Positions 23,917-35,646 of a stretch of 64,000 nt of DNA are shown in pieces (position 1 is the stretch's first letter; each line of letters begins with the position of its first letter). A model generated the notes under the pieces. It was not told where the DNA came from. It made no database searches and was given only the letters and a program-made list of their open reading frames with translations. Origin of the DNA: Merluccius polli (Eukaryota > Chordata > Actinopteri > Gadiformes > Merlucciidae); contig JAOPHQ010004854.1 of assembly GCA_030340625.1 (NCBI GenBank), forward strand, positions 140,001 to 204,000. The letters run 5' to 3'. A program made the translations under genes and the position numbers.

Positions 23917-26900
23917 ATGGCGGGGAGAAATATACTGGTGCGTGTCAGTGACTCTTTTTGGAGCAATACCTGTGCGATATCCTCCAGATCGAGGCAAAAG
24001 GGGTTACAGTATGCAGTGGAGGGATACATTCAAAATATTAAAATAAACAACGAAGGGGACACTACGACTGTCGAGGCGAAAGCATACCGGTCAATGGCAA
24101 AATCGGAGAAACCCCATGATCTCTACCTCAAATGCAACGAGCACAGCCTTGTGGACCAGTCATGCTCTTGCACTGCCGGGTAAGTTCGGGACACTTGTAT
24201 GCTTCAGGAGGATGTTGACTGAAATATTTAAATTAATATGATAGTTGCTAACAAGTTACAGCTCCGGTAAAGTTAGATAGCTAGTCAACATCCTTTCAAC
24301 TATCCTAGCTAGCAAGAAGTTAGCTAACAAGCAACGTCATCAGAGTCTAGCTTGTTACACTAGGTCCATGGATGTAAGGTTATATGTCAAGGCACTCTAA
24401 TATTGCAGTAGCAGTAACTAGCTAGTAACATTATTGTCATAAGGCTGGTTGACAAAATCAATTCATAGTCACTGCAAATAGCATTTCCAAAACAAACCCC
24501 TAATGCTACTTCTGGCTTAAATCAGTTCACCAGGTTTTTGCTCTCATATTGTGGGCCTTATGCACACCCTGGACCTGTGTCGTGCCAGAAGTGATGACAT
24601 CTTCTCCACAAGCCAGCCCCAGCAGTGGCACAAAGCCAGGGGTAAAAAAATAACTGGACAACCTGTGAGCAGTGTGGTGGTAGCCAAGGCCAAAGTCAAC
24701 CGCAAGCGGAAACCCATCATGTCCAGCTATATCCACAATAAGTAAGTATTTTACTTTCCATGTACTCTACAGCAACACCATCAGTCACACTGTTCTGAAT
24801 ATATTCCTGTGTACTGTGTAACATGATAGACAATAATACTCACCTCTGAATGTATTTGTTAAAGGAAAGAGTTAGGGACAGGAGTGTATGGTCTACTGAG
24901 GGAGATGTCAGATGCACCCGTAAGCTACATTGCTGATGAAACTGCACCTGAGGTAGAAGTTGGAGGCAGGAAGTATGCAGTGGGGTGCGGTCTAAGCCAC
25001 CAGGTGAGATGAACTATAGAAGATTCAAGCAAGCCAGTCAGAATCAAGTAGCCCCACAGGTTTATTCAAGTTTCATTAAAATTGGACATTTACAAATTCT
25101 AAATGGTACTTACAATGTAAACAAAGAATCATCACTGGGCTGACATATTATATAGGCCTACACATAAAAACATGAAACAAGGATTGAGCCACATAGTACC
25201 CAGAAATCTGTATTTCTATAGCACCTTCCACAGCTCAGGCTTACAAAATGCTCCACAGTGGTGAGTAAAAATAACAGGTTAAAGCAGTAGTAATGTCATG
25301 TAGTAATACTTTGTATTTGTTGCCATTTGATGCTACGACTGTCCCAGACTGTCCCTTACTTAAGTATGTGTGGCTGGAAGTTTGAAAGCATGCTCACCAC
25401 ATACCAGGGGTCCGTTTCACAAAGCAGGTTTCGTGAAAACCCTGAGTTTATTAACCCTGAAATGAGGGAAACTCTGAGATTTCCATTTCACAAAGGGAGG
25501 TAACTCAAACCAGAGAAAGAGGGGTAACTCTAGCCTGTTTCACAGAGAGAGGTAACTTAAGTTCTCGGTCAGTTACCGTAGTAACAGACTCTATGAACCT
25601 AACTTGGTCGGGACCAGGTTTTTCTCAATGAACCTAGAGTTTCTCTCTGTCTCCGCCCTCTTTCAGCCACACACGCCATTTGATTTCCTCTTTCATTCAT
25701 TCAGTCAGCAGGCGAGTTTTGGCGTAGCCGTCTGTCAAAAGTCATTTAAAAAATCAGAGTCAGTAGGCTATTTCAGTCCATTAGGCACAGTAGGAGGTAG
25801 CTTTTTTCACGAACATGGCATGTCCTTTTGACCAGTGCGCGATCGTAACCCACCCCGGACCTACGACCGACGGGGGGGGGGTCATTATCATGCCGAGGTC
25901 TTATCTGTTTGAACAATGTATTTATATGTCATCTTAAGCTGCTGCCAAGTGTGCTTCTCCCCCGCGGGATTGCACCTAAATGAAATAAATGAATAGTTAC
26001 CATTCAAGCAGTTTTCCCCTGTAATATTATTGTGATTGCAAAGGACTACATTTAAACTTACACAGCAATGTTGCACTTCTTTCTAAAAAAGTGTTGAAAC
26101 TCGCCATATGAGCGCATTAGGATTTCCAATTCGAGGTTGGTGAAAAACGTAGACCTCCTCTTCCCCGTTGCCATGGTGACTCGTCGAATCGGGGCTCCAT
26201 TGATGCTGGCTTTTTATAGTTGTGGTGCACGCGCTTAACCCTAGGTGGAACTCCTCTGAGTTAATCAAATTAACTCAAATCCGCTGTTCTGGAACCGAAA
26301 ACTCAGAGTTTTCTATCTCAGTGTAGATCAACTCAGTGTTTAGGATTAGACTCAGAGGTTGTTGAACCTGCTTTGTGAAACGGACCCCAGATGTGATTTA
26401 TGATCCCTAACCTTGTATTAGGAATTTTGTCTGACACTATCTTGAACTTTTTTATTTTAGCAATGGCCCTCTCTACGTGCACCCTGTGCTTTGCAATGCG
26501 CTTTGTCACCAGCACATCTCCAGCTGGCATTTGCCTCTTAGATCTTGAAAACGGTGGCAGGTTTAACTTCAGTCCGACTGCTCGCATCTCTTCCTCGATC
26601 AAGAAGCCCTTATCAGCCATTATGCCATCCCCACTTTGCAAATAGCCACTGTCTATAAGTTGCTCTAGTAGCGGGATGATACCACACTGTCTGACTATCT
26701 CCTTGTTGGACATGGATCCTGTGAAGAGGGCAGAAAAATCACAGCACCACGGGGGTCACAGGCAACTAGCGATTTTAGGGTGTTTGTGCTTTTGTAGTTT
26801 GAAAAGCTCTGGTTTTGCAACATCACTGCCGTTGGCCTTTCCATTTTCAGCTCTGTACAATCTAATATTGCAAATGTGGACGGGTAGGCTGCTTTGTAGG

Positions 26901-28321
26901 TTTCTGGCATGTTTTGTGTAATGACATCTCTGTGAGGCCAAATTGGTAATTCACCTAATACATCAAACATATAATGAATCCAGGAATTGCTGGGGTTTTT
27001 TTTATTACTTGCTGTTTGCATGTCTATATTAAATCTAAAGGCAAGGTTCTTTAGGTCTTCGTTGTTGCGGAGTTTCATTAAAACAAATAGCAACTGGCTA
27101 CGGAGGGGCATCTCAGCAACTTGCCAATCATTGCGCTTGTAGTTTAGGGGCACATTTATTTGAGTGGTGTGTGGATCATTTGGGATGCCAAATATTGTTC
27201 ACAGTTGGTTGAATCGATCATATGTAAACCCAGTACTGTATTCCAACATGTTAGGGATTTCACTGCTTTCAAGGAGTTCAGGTGTTAGAGTTTTCTTTTT
27301 AAGTGTGCTAATTTGTGCTTTCAGCCTTCTATTTCAGTTTCCTTTAAAGACAATTTCAATTTCATGTTGTTGTTTTCTTCTTCTAATTTCTTCTTTTCAG
27401 TGCTCTGCTCCTCCTCAGGCTCCCTTTCTAGCTGGCATCCAGGAAGTGGGGGTTGCTCAGGACTCTCTGTAAAGAAAAAATGTTTGCATGTTATTGATAA
27501 TCCTTTATCTTTGTCACTTTTTTACAGCTGCCACTTGTTGGCCAAATTAGAGAGTTTTCTGTTGATCCTGGAGTAACTCCTGTCAGCCAACCAGATGACC
27601 TGCCCAACTTTCCTCTGCCATCCCAACCCACCAGCTTCTGCACAGTTCTGAATGAAAGTGCCATGCGTTGTTACACAGAACTGAACATTTATTTGCCTGA
27701 TTCTATAGCTCTGGAACAGGAAACCAGAGAACAGAGCACAAACAACTTGTGGTTCCATGCAAGGTCTGCCCGAATCACATCAACCTCTTTTAAAAGAATC
27801 TGCTCTAGGAGAACTGACCATGAAGAACTTGCTACAAGCTTAAAGAGTGCAGCATCAGTATAAACTAAGGCCATGAAAAGAGGTGTAGAACAAGAGCCCA
27901 TAGCAGCAACACAGTACACGAAGCTCACAGGTAATCTAGTGTATCCATGTGGTTTTGTTGTAAATCCTGATGCCCCACACCTTGGTACTTCACCTGACCG
28001 TAAGGTGATAGAGGAGGGAGTGAAAGCCCAAGCTATGGGCTTTTAGAAATGAAGTGCCCTTCCAAGAACAGCTTCACAGGGTGTCCCTACGTTTGCAAGC
28101 AAGCAGATGGAAGCTATAAACTAAAAGAGTGTCATGCCCACCATTATCAAATAATGGGGCAGCTTGGGCTCACAGGTATGTCATGGTGTGATTTGTTTGT
28201 TAAACAAAAAAATGAAGAAGATTACCACCTAGAAAGAATACACTTTGATGTTGCAAAATGGGAAGAGATGAAGAGCAAGCTTGATGTATTTTTCTTTGAC
28301 TACTATGTTACATGCCAGTGA
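23917..28321 (+). pseudogene. SWIM zinc-finger / YqaJ-type nuclease gene of the transposon, broken
   Basis: Exon-like blocks are 23917-24179, 24534-24741, 24865-25003 and 27538-28321. The first ends in CSCTAG and the second begins FCSHIVGLMHTLDLCR, together a SWIM-type CxC...CxH finger. That junction is one base out of phase as read; the other junctions fit. The last block carries WFHARSARITSTSFKRIC, LGTSPDRKV and LLEMKCPSKNSF, matching the order of the YqaJ/lambda-exonuclease-like nuclease core (Asp in the SPD motif, Glu-x-Lys in LLEMK). A TAA at 27861-27863 and a frameshift near 28035 interrupt it. The role in the element is probably DNA processing during transposition, which is inference. 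The third intron contains the minus-strand transposase core. Confidence 0.8.
25408..26387 (-). mobile_element. Harbinger-type non-autonomous element nested in the ISL2EU transposase
   Basis: Terminal inverted repeats begin GGGTCCGTTTCACAAAGCAGG and are flanked by CAG on both sides (25405-25407 and 26388-26390). A 3-bp CWG duplication suits the PIF/Harbinger group. On the minus strand it keeps an exon-like stretch ATGKRRSTFFTNLELEILM ending at a gtaagt donor near 26060, and a second block with KHTWQQLKMTYKYIVQT near 25930-25975. These resemble the Myb/SANT-like second protein of fish Harbingers, so it is probably a deletion derivative of an autonomous copy. A short G-rich unit shared with 33.7-33.9 kb lies at about 25832-25880. 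Confidence 0.82.
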
Positions 28322-28812
28322 GATAAATCAGTTATCGTCTTACATACAGGGACTCTTATTTTGTTCTCTTGCGTCTGGGATTGCTGTATGTTTGTTTTGA
28401 CCTCTGAACAGAGAATGAAAGTGCCAATAAAGGAACTGATCCACTGTCTGAAACATCTTGCTGCCTATTCTATCATTCAACACAATACAGAGGTAATGGG
28501 ATTGGGCAGGCTATTCCACTCCTGTTACGCCAGTATTAATTTGAAAAAGGCTTATCACTCACCACTGTCAACAATATACTGTTGAGTCTCTTCTGCATCA
28601 TCAGTGCTGGAGGTGGAGCCAGAGGCATCCTGCACACTTAATCTGCATCTGTATACATTTTTTGGACATGAATTTACAGTACCTTGTTTCTATTACATTG
28701 TATATTGTATATCATCACCTTTATTTAACCAGCGAGTCAAGAACATGTTCTTATTTACAGTAACAGTAACGTTAGGCTATATGACATGTACTAACAGGTT
28801 GAATATAGAGTT

Positions 28813-29745
28813 TTATACCATGGTCGGCGTGAATACTCGATTCTGATTGGCTGGCGGGTGTAGGTTAAAAAGTGTTAATGTACACCTAGGAAAGACGTTC
28901 GGGGCAAATTGCCTGATTACAGTTAGATTACTGCGCTGGCTCAAACGCTAGATGGTAACCATGGCAACGGAGAGGGAATACTCGATTCTGATTGGCTGCT
29001 GCAGGGTGGCCATTAATCCCTGCTATATGCAGAGCTAGCTCTGGCTATATGGACACCTACTAAGTACTTCCAGTCAAATTGTCTGTTCAGCCTTCAAAAC
29101 GAGAGCTGGTAAATTGTGAAAAATGCATTAAACTGTAATCAGAAAAGGCGGTTATATGCCCCTATATACCCTATAGTATCTGTGGTGTAAAGGCTGGGAC
29201 ACATTTCAAATTATAAATACGTACACTTTATGTTGAAAGTATAGACCGTCGCGATTCCCATTGAAACGAATGGCGCGGTGATTAGTCGTCAAATGACAAC
29301 TGGTAAATTGTGAAAAATGCATTAAACTGTAATCAGAAAACGCGGTTATATGCTATAGACCCTATAGTATCTGTGGTGTAAAGGCTGGGACACATTTCAA
29401 ATTATAAATATGTACACTTTATGTTGAAAGTATAGGCCGTCGCGATTCCTGATGTACAATGCATTACGTCAGCTCTCTGGCTCATAGCTGAGCGGACTAG
29501 AATACCTCCCGTTGCCGAGTCGTATCTAAGGTCCGTCCTATTTACTGGAGGAGTGAACAACGTTTCCGTTGCATAAGAACTTTACGGGAGGGTAATGATT
29601 GTTCCAGGTATTAGTCAGACCCTCAGGCGTTACTAGGGAAGCCAAATTATGGCTTGTGAACAACTTTATATTTTGATTGTAAAACGCATGCAAATATTAA
29701 TTAATGGTCATAATTTATTTTCTTTGGCAAGTGACCATGGTATAA
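28813..29745. mobile_element. Inverted-repeat element with internal duplication, inside ISL2EU intron
   Basis: TTATACCATGGTC at the left end and its complement at the right end bound 933 bp. Inside, a block of about 150 bp starting CTGGTAAATTGTGAAAAATG occurs twice (near 29107 and 29300), and ATACTCGATTCTGATTGGCTG-like sequence occurs at 28833 and 28979. No coding capacity is seen. It lies in the transposase intron between exons 2 and 3. A hairpin built on GGGATAATGCCC lies just outside the right end (29748-29820). The superfamily is not determined. Confidence 0.65.
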
Positions 29746-30827
29746 GCGGGATAATGCCCCTTCACGCCTCCGCGTCGTCCATTAACTTCTGATAATGGAC
29801 ACCTCGTCGGGCATTATCCCTTACATATACTGCACTTCAAATCAAATATTATTGGCATGTAATTTAGGCTTACCGTTTTTGGGGTGGCTGCTCCCTAGTC
29901 TGGTTCGGCACTTGTACAGCAAGTACAGGGTTGGGATACTCAGGAGTAGGCTGTCCATTCACAAAATGCTACATGAAAGATGAAAACAAAATAAGTTTAA
30001 ATTGCCTGTTGGGACGCTATGTTTAACTTTGATGTAAACTGACGAAACGTACGTTACCTAACGCCAGGGCTAGCTAAACTTAGAGGGTAACGTTCTGGCA
30101 ATGATATACAAGTAATATACAATATTTGCTAATAGTAACCATAACTTTGATATCCAGTTTTGTTAGCTAGCTAGCTATCACTATGGCGTTAGCCTAGCCT
30201 AGCCTTACCTTGGAGCAGACGTATGTATGCTTGTTTATTTTCGTGACATTTAGCTGGGAGTGGGGCCTTCCACACTGCTTGATCCATCGTAGGCACCGCT
30301 CCTGTTGTGTTTTCGGCTTTGGAAATGGAAAGAACACGACTCCCCCAGCCAAACTCTTGGGGTACCTACTGTCCGATTTACATATGCCATAGGCACATCG
30401 CTTCACCATTTTGCTTGTTTGTCGGACCTTGTTTACATAGTAATGGTTGCTAGGATGTATGATTGGACAATGACCGTTTGGGGCGGGGTTTTGCGAAAGG
30501 TCAATTGGGAAAAGGTGATTTGGCCAACAATAAGCCTGAAATGTATTTTAATTTGTTCTTTAAAAGTTCTTTGAAAATATTAAATTTAACTCTCATATTT
30601 GCAGTCACCCTGTATTCTGCTGGTTATCTTATTTGTTCCTTTTCTCCTTTTTCCCCCCCCTACAATTTCAAGCAATTTTTGAATTATAAATTTGCATACC
30701 TGCTGCATTGAAAAGTAGGCTTTTACTACTGAATTTGAAATTTAAATTTAATTTAAATTTAAAATCTAAAATTTATGGATGGATGTCTGACGTATAATCA
30801 ATTTTTCTGTGTGTCTGTGTAGAGTAA

Positions 30828-31874
30828 ACGGCTTTGAAGACGGGGAATCCTGTGATCCTTAAGATTATCTTGACTGATGGCAGCTGTCAAAGGCTGACTC
30901 TCTCCCATGGACTCGCTGCATCTGTTGATGACCTTATGGTTGAAGTGAAGAAACAGTGTGGACTTCAGGGCAATTTCACACTTCAATTTATGGATTTCTT
31001 GTTTGGAAATTAGTTCCTGAACCGTACCTCAATTTCAGAAGTACAAGACAGAGGTACTCTTAAAGTCATTGATATGTCAAGGCCCACCACGATGCAGCAT
31101 GATGATGAGAGGACGACTGTTTTCAATCCAGTCCTAAATCCCTAAGCATTCAGTTCTTCCCGTGTAAGTGACTCTTCGTCCCTGTCAGGTGGATCCGTGA
31201 ATACAGATGTACTGTCATCGAGCGAGTCTACGTGCTCACGGTCCTCTTGGCCTGCTGTTTTTCATGTGCCTAAGTTCTCCTACGATACTGAATTAAAACT
31301 TCAGCAGGCAAGTTTGGCTTATATTCAAAATGGCACTGTACTTATTCCAGATCCCAAGTTGAAGTCAGCCATCCTTGATAGTTTAGTGCAGGAAATTGTG
31401 CAGTATAAAGTCTGTCACTGACAAGGAGATGGAACATGTAGCCCAGAGTCTTATCAAGATGCATCCATGTTTAACTGAGAAGGGGTCCTGCACTGGATGT
31501 GGTGGTTGGAAGACCAGTTTAAAATATAAACTATCTAACTACTGCACACACCTGAGAAAACTGGGCTGCCCAGAGGTGACAGTGAACTCTTTAAAAAACA
31601 AACCTGCAGGAAAGCGCAGTGCAGCCTTTGGTGTCAAAAAGGCAAAGAGAGCGGAGGTGAATTTTTGCCCGACATACCCATCAGCAGAAACTGAGGAGAG
31701 TCTGGAGGCCATGCAGAAAACTCAACTCTTAGATGTAAAGAAGAGGAACAACAGAGAGGTTGTGAAACTCAAGATGGAAAAGACTTTTGACACAGAAGAC
31801 ATGAAGTCGTTGATGATGTACCAATGGTGGAGGATTTCATGGCAAGGTGGCCTGCTCTGTTTGAAGTCAGTGAG
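30828..31874 (+). pseudogene. SAMD3-like fish repeat-family gene, decayed
   Basis: The frame starting near 30830 reads KTGNPVILKIILTDG and DDLMVEVKKQCGL, which looks like a PB1/ubiquitin-like N-terminal domain. It continues WPAVFHVPKFSYDTELKLQQ, IPDPKLKSAILDSL, HPCLTEKGSCTGCGGWKTSL, KYKLSNYCTHLRKLGCPEVT and AFGVKKAKRAEVNFCP, ending at a gtaagg donor after FEVSE. I recognise this as the multi-copy fish family usually named sterile alpha motif domain-containing protein 3-like; its function is unknown to me. Stops at about 31010 and 31146 and a frameshift near 31415 show decay. It starts 320 bp beyond the right end of the ISL2EU element, same strand as the YqaJ gene. Confidence 0.65.
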
Positions 31875-32756
31875 GTAAGGCTTATCTCGTGCTGGGTTTT
31901 TCATCTTGGATTTGCTGTTTATGAAAGGAAAGTCTTGGGTACACTGGTAAACTGCTAATATGCCTAATTGTATATTATTCATCTGTGCTTTATCTCCCTC
32001 CTAGACTGTCCTGGTCTGCTGTATGTGTGATGGTGGCTTTCTCCCTGATGTTTACCGTTTGAACCTGATTCCTTTGTGCTTATTACCTGTTTTCAGATCA
32101 ACAATGTCTTTTGGAAAATATTAGATTTTTAGAATTGTGTAAAGGTTATGGAAAATTGTAGAATGTTTTAGTTGCCACATAATTTGTTGGCAAGAAGGGC
32201 ATACAAATTGTACGGAAAGCCAGGGAGGCCATGAGTGCATTTATCTTTCTCCTTCCACTATTTGTGCATGTTTTTGTATCAAGTTTTAACCTTTACACTA
32301 TTTATTTACTTATTTATCTTCATATTTGTGTACCTCTGCTTTCTTTCTCTCTCTTTCCTGTCAATCTCCTTCCTACATGATTTGGGCCTCACAGCCAGGC
32401 TCATACCATTGTAGGAACCCTGGTGTTATATTCTCAGAGAAATATGTATGAGTACACTTAAACACAGTACACTATCCGCACTCAATAGGTGCGCAGATTT
32501 TCAGATGTTAGTGCTGTTCCAAATGCAATACTCTGTGGTGCACTTAACGGAAATGACTATCAGCTGCGCAGCCGCGTCACCCGCCAAACACGTGAAACCA
32601 TTAGACATTCTTTGATTACGTCCACAGACAGTGTTGACGTCTGTGGAGGTGTTTTATTTTTCGAACTGGGCGCGGCTCAGCCTGGCTCCGCCTCTTCCAC
32701 TACGTAGCTAAGATGGCTGCCGTAGAGTACGAAAAGTGTTTCATCTCCCCCAAAAC

Positions 32757-33112
32757 AACCCTAACCCTAACCCTGCTCAACAGCACACACACGTTGTCAT
32801 TGGCGGCCAGCGTGGCATTTCTCCTTACTTCTCAAGCCGACGTCTTCTTCGGATCTTCCACGTGTGCCTTCAGTTGTGGCAGAAGAGACTGAAAACAACA
32901 GTTTCACACATTAGGTCGTTAGGCCAACACTACTGAGTGTATGAATCACTGGCAGACACGTGAAGACACACAGAGCTTGCATGGTCTTCATATACAGTAT
33001 ACATAGATACTTCGGTCATCCAACGGTTGTCGTAACCATAACCCTAACAGCAAACAAGTGTTGTCGTTGGCGGCCAGCGTGGCGTTGTATATCAGAAGTG
33101 GGGGTGTGTGTG

Positions 33113-33172
<60 letters not shown>

Positions 33173-33330
33173 CACAGCTTCATACTTGTTGTTCCGCTAT
33201 CTTTATACATTTCTACATTTCTCCATCCTTACTTCTCAAGCCGACATCATCTTCGGTCGTCTTCGGTGTCTTCGGTGCCTCCAAGTGCCTTTGCACAGCT
33301 TCATACTTGTTGTTCCGCTATCTTTATACT
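32757..33330. repeat. Local duplications and short telomere-like motif
   Basis: AACCCTAACCCTAACCCT lies at 32758-32775 and a shorter CCCTAAC at about 33041. Segments TTGGCGGCCAGCGTGGC (32800 and 33067), ACTTCTCAAGCCGAC (32826 and 33230) and GCACAGCTTCATACTTGTTG (33171 and 33293) are each repeated, around a (TA)n at 33117-33169. No gene is seen. Confidence 0.75.
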
Positions 33331-33359
33331 CTTCCGCTACCTGTGGTCACACGTGTTAC

Positions 33360-34089
33360 CAGTGTTGGTCATCTTACTTAAAAAAAGTAATTAGTTACAG
33401 TTACAAATTACTCCTCCCAAAAAGTAATTGAGTTAGTAATTGAGTTACCTAATTGTAAGAGTAATTAGTTACTCAGCAAAGTAACTGTGGCGTTATTTTT
33501 CATGTTCTATACCCTATTTATTACATTCTAACATCTTTAACGTCAAAGGTGTTTATATTAACTGACTGAAGAATGAATACACTACAGTATTTTAGAACAT
33601 TTGGTATTCATTTGAACTCAATATATTGCAGCCTGTTAAGCCATAGAGAGAGAGATCTCTATGGCTGTAGTGGGGGGGGGGGGGGGGGGGGGGTGCGCGC
33701 CTCGGATCTACGGCCGACGGGGGGGGGGATGCGCGCAATAGTAACACACCGCGGACCTACGGCCGACGGGGGGGGAGGGGGGCGCGCAATAGTAACACAC
33801 CGCGGACCTACGACGGGGGGGGGGGGGGGGTGCGCGCGCGATCGTAACACACCACGGACCTATGACCGGCGGGGTTGTCTCAAAAAGGAGGACAAATACG
33901 CGCCGGACGCCGGACAGGGCTTTGAAAAACCGGACAGTCCGGCCTAAAGTCGGACGAATGGCCACCCTAAGTAACGCGCCACTTCACATGCTCAGTAACT
34001 GTAACGGCGTTGCAACGAGGTAAAAAGTATTTAATTAGATTACTCGTTACTGAAAAAAGTATTATTAGTATTAGTTATTACCAACACTG
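33360..34089. mobile_element. hAT-type non-autonomous element
   Basis: Ends are CAGTGTTGG and CCAACACTG, with a perfect 8-bp target duplication CGTGTTAC (33352-33359 and 34090-34097). Subterminal regions are rich in AGTAATTAGTTAC-like repeats on both sides. No transposase is seen. The middle (33670-33880) holds G-rich tandem units that look like a later expansion. Confidence 0.85.
33670..33880. repeat. G-rich tandem units inside the hAT-type element
   Basis: About four units of 45-55 bp: GCGCGCAATAGTAACACACC, then GCGGACCTACGGCCGACG, then a run of 8-23 G. A single related unit occurs in the Harbinger-type element at 25832-25880. Confidence 0.85.
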
Positions 34090-34097
34090 CGTGTTAC

Positions 34098-35638
34098 GCA
34101 TCAGCTCTGATTGCCAGGTGTGATCACCTGACTTGTCTCATTGATTGAAACACACACACCCATCTATCCAACGGCATGCCAGGACAACCCTGTAATTGCA
34201 GGTTTTTCGATGGCAAGGTTACACTAATTTTAAAGCCAATTACTACTAATGTAAAGCTATTACAGTCCTTTAAAACAAACGCAATTTGGCGAGCGCCGAT
34301 GTGTGGTTGTTTTAGCACTGAAGTCAGGTAAACACTGAGGGGCGGGCATGAAGCGGAGGGGGGGGGGGGGGGGGGGGTGTAGGGCGTTGTGTTGCCATGA
34401 CGCAGGTTTGTCAGTGTGAAGGTCCTTTTAGTTTGGGCATGTAGCATTGGGCATGTTGCCAGCATCAGACAGTCATGGCAAAGAATACAGTCAGCAGCAC
34501 AACACAAAACATACACTCGTTTCTCCTGTAGCTATTTTGAAAAGTGTGTTTGTTATAAAAGTATAACAAATCCATAATGGTAATTTGAGAAAGGCATGGA
34601 TCTATATTGGTCACTTTTTAAGGACTGCTTTCAAGAGTTGAGAAAGAAAGTGACATCTATGTCACATAGATGTTTCAGGATTGCAGGGGGTACTTGGAAC
34701 ATTTTTTATTTTGTTTGAATATTGGTAAAATAATTCCACCTTAATAAAATGAATCGAATCTAAATACCACCTTAATAACATTAAGTAAATCTGGACACTA
34801 ACATACAAGTTTGGTAAGTCATAGTAAATCAATAGTCGTATTTAACCCGTATTGATCTTCCACTCACCAGTGACTGCCCAGCCGGGCGTTTCGACTCTGT
34901 AACCCCTCCTGGAACTCCTTGGTGGTCATCTGGTCTCATTGATTAATAATTAATCTGACCCGGTTCCACACGGCCCAACAGCTGCTGCTGCTAGGAGAAC
35001 AGTTCTCTGCTCACACAGTCAGAAAAACTAACAAACAAAAACTAGGTCAGTTTTGATTTTGCTACCATTCAGACACATCGCACTGCTACTATTTGCTGTA
35101 ACAGACAGTTATGCTGTAGATACCAGTTATTTACACACATAAATGGGGCAAAGGTGGTGGCAAATGATTATTTGTTTTAAAGTTTAAAGTACGATTTGCC
35201 TAACAAGCTGTAACAGGTTAATGTAGACTCTCACGTGTTCTCTTCAAACATGATCCCATTTCCTATTAAGTGTGGACTGTTTTAAACAGTAAATAGATGA
35301 CAAACATGACTTCTATAGTGCTGCTTTTCGAGCTATTCTGGCCACTTTAGAGTGAAATGTGCCTCTGATTCACCTACTCAACCACCCATTCACATACCGA
35401 TCGCCATGTCAGTCATTCAAAGAGATGATCAGTTTTGTTGGGAAGGGGGTATGAGCGGTTCGGTGTCTTGCTCCAAGGCACCTTGGCACCAAGGTTTTCC
35501 GAGGGTCCTTTAGTTGTCGGTTTAATTCCCGTGTCCCACTCCGTCCTGAGGTAGGATCGTTTCAACTTGCATCCACGGCACTTCACTCTGAATCAGTGAG
35601 ACTACATTTCAAATGGTACCATAAGCCATGTCCCACAT
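34098..35638. other. No gene seen between two hAT-type elements
   Basis: A G run at 34362-34377 and a segment at 35440-35610 with CTTGCTCCAAGGCACCTTGG, typical of dispersed fish repeats. No coding is recognised. Confidence 0.5.
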
Positions 35639-35646
35639 GTTTTTTC

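Larger units (their letters stand above)
25356..30409 (-). pseudogene. THAP-domain DDE transposase, broken
   Basis: Exons, 5' to 3': 30209-30409, 29874-29968, 28563-28648, then 26388-27466 continuing at 25356-25407 across a nested insertion. The first three junctions are in phase. Exons 1-2 form a THAP zinc finger: Cys5, Cys10, then CSKH across the junction with NKHTYV before it. A short linker exon rich in Ser, Asp and Glu follows, then a charged coiled-coil-like stretch and a DDE_Tnp_4-type core with Asp in FAILDCTEL, Asp in GIMADKGF and Glu in RVHVERAIAKIK. The 3' end reads VVSMLSNFQPHILK then stop. Breaks: frameshift near 27325, stop at 27199-27201, frameshift near 26735 in an A run, and the 980-bp insertion. 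Exons 3 and 4 flank plus-strand YqaJ exons. It is not functional as read. Confidence 0.85.
23827..30506. mobile_element. ISL2EU-like DNA transposon, decayed, with interleaved opposite-strand genes
   Basis: The ends match in inverse orientation. AATTGACCTTTCGCAAAA then CCCCGCCCC starts at 23827 (with one extra G), and its complement ends at 30506. Because AATT is its own complement, the exact end and the target duplication (AT or AATT) cannot be separated. Inside are a THAP-DDE transposase on the minus strand and a SWIM/YqaJ-type gene on the plus strand, each with stops or frameshifts. Two further inverted-repeat elements are inserted (25408-26387 and 28813-29745). The gene pair fits what I recall of the ISL2EU superfamily. 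Superfamily assignment is inference; the element ends are seen directly. Confidence 0.82.
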
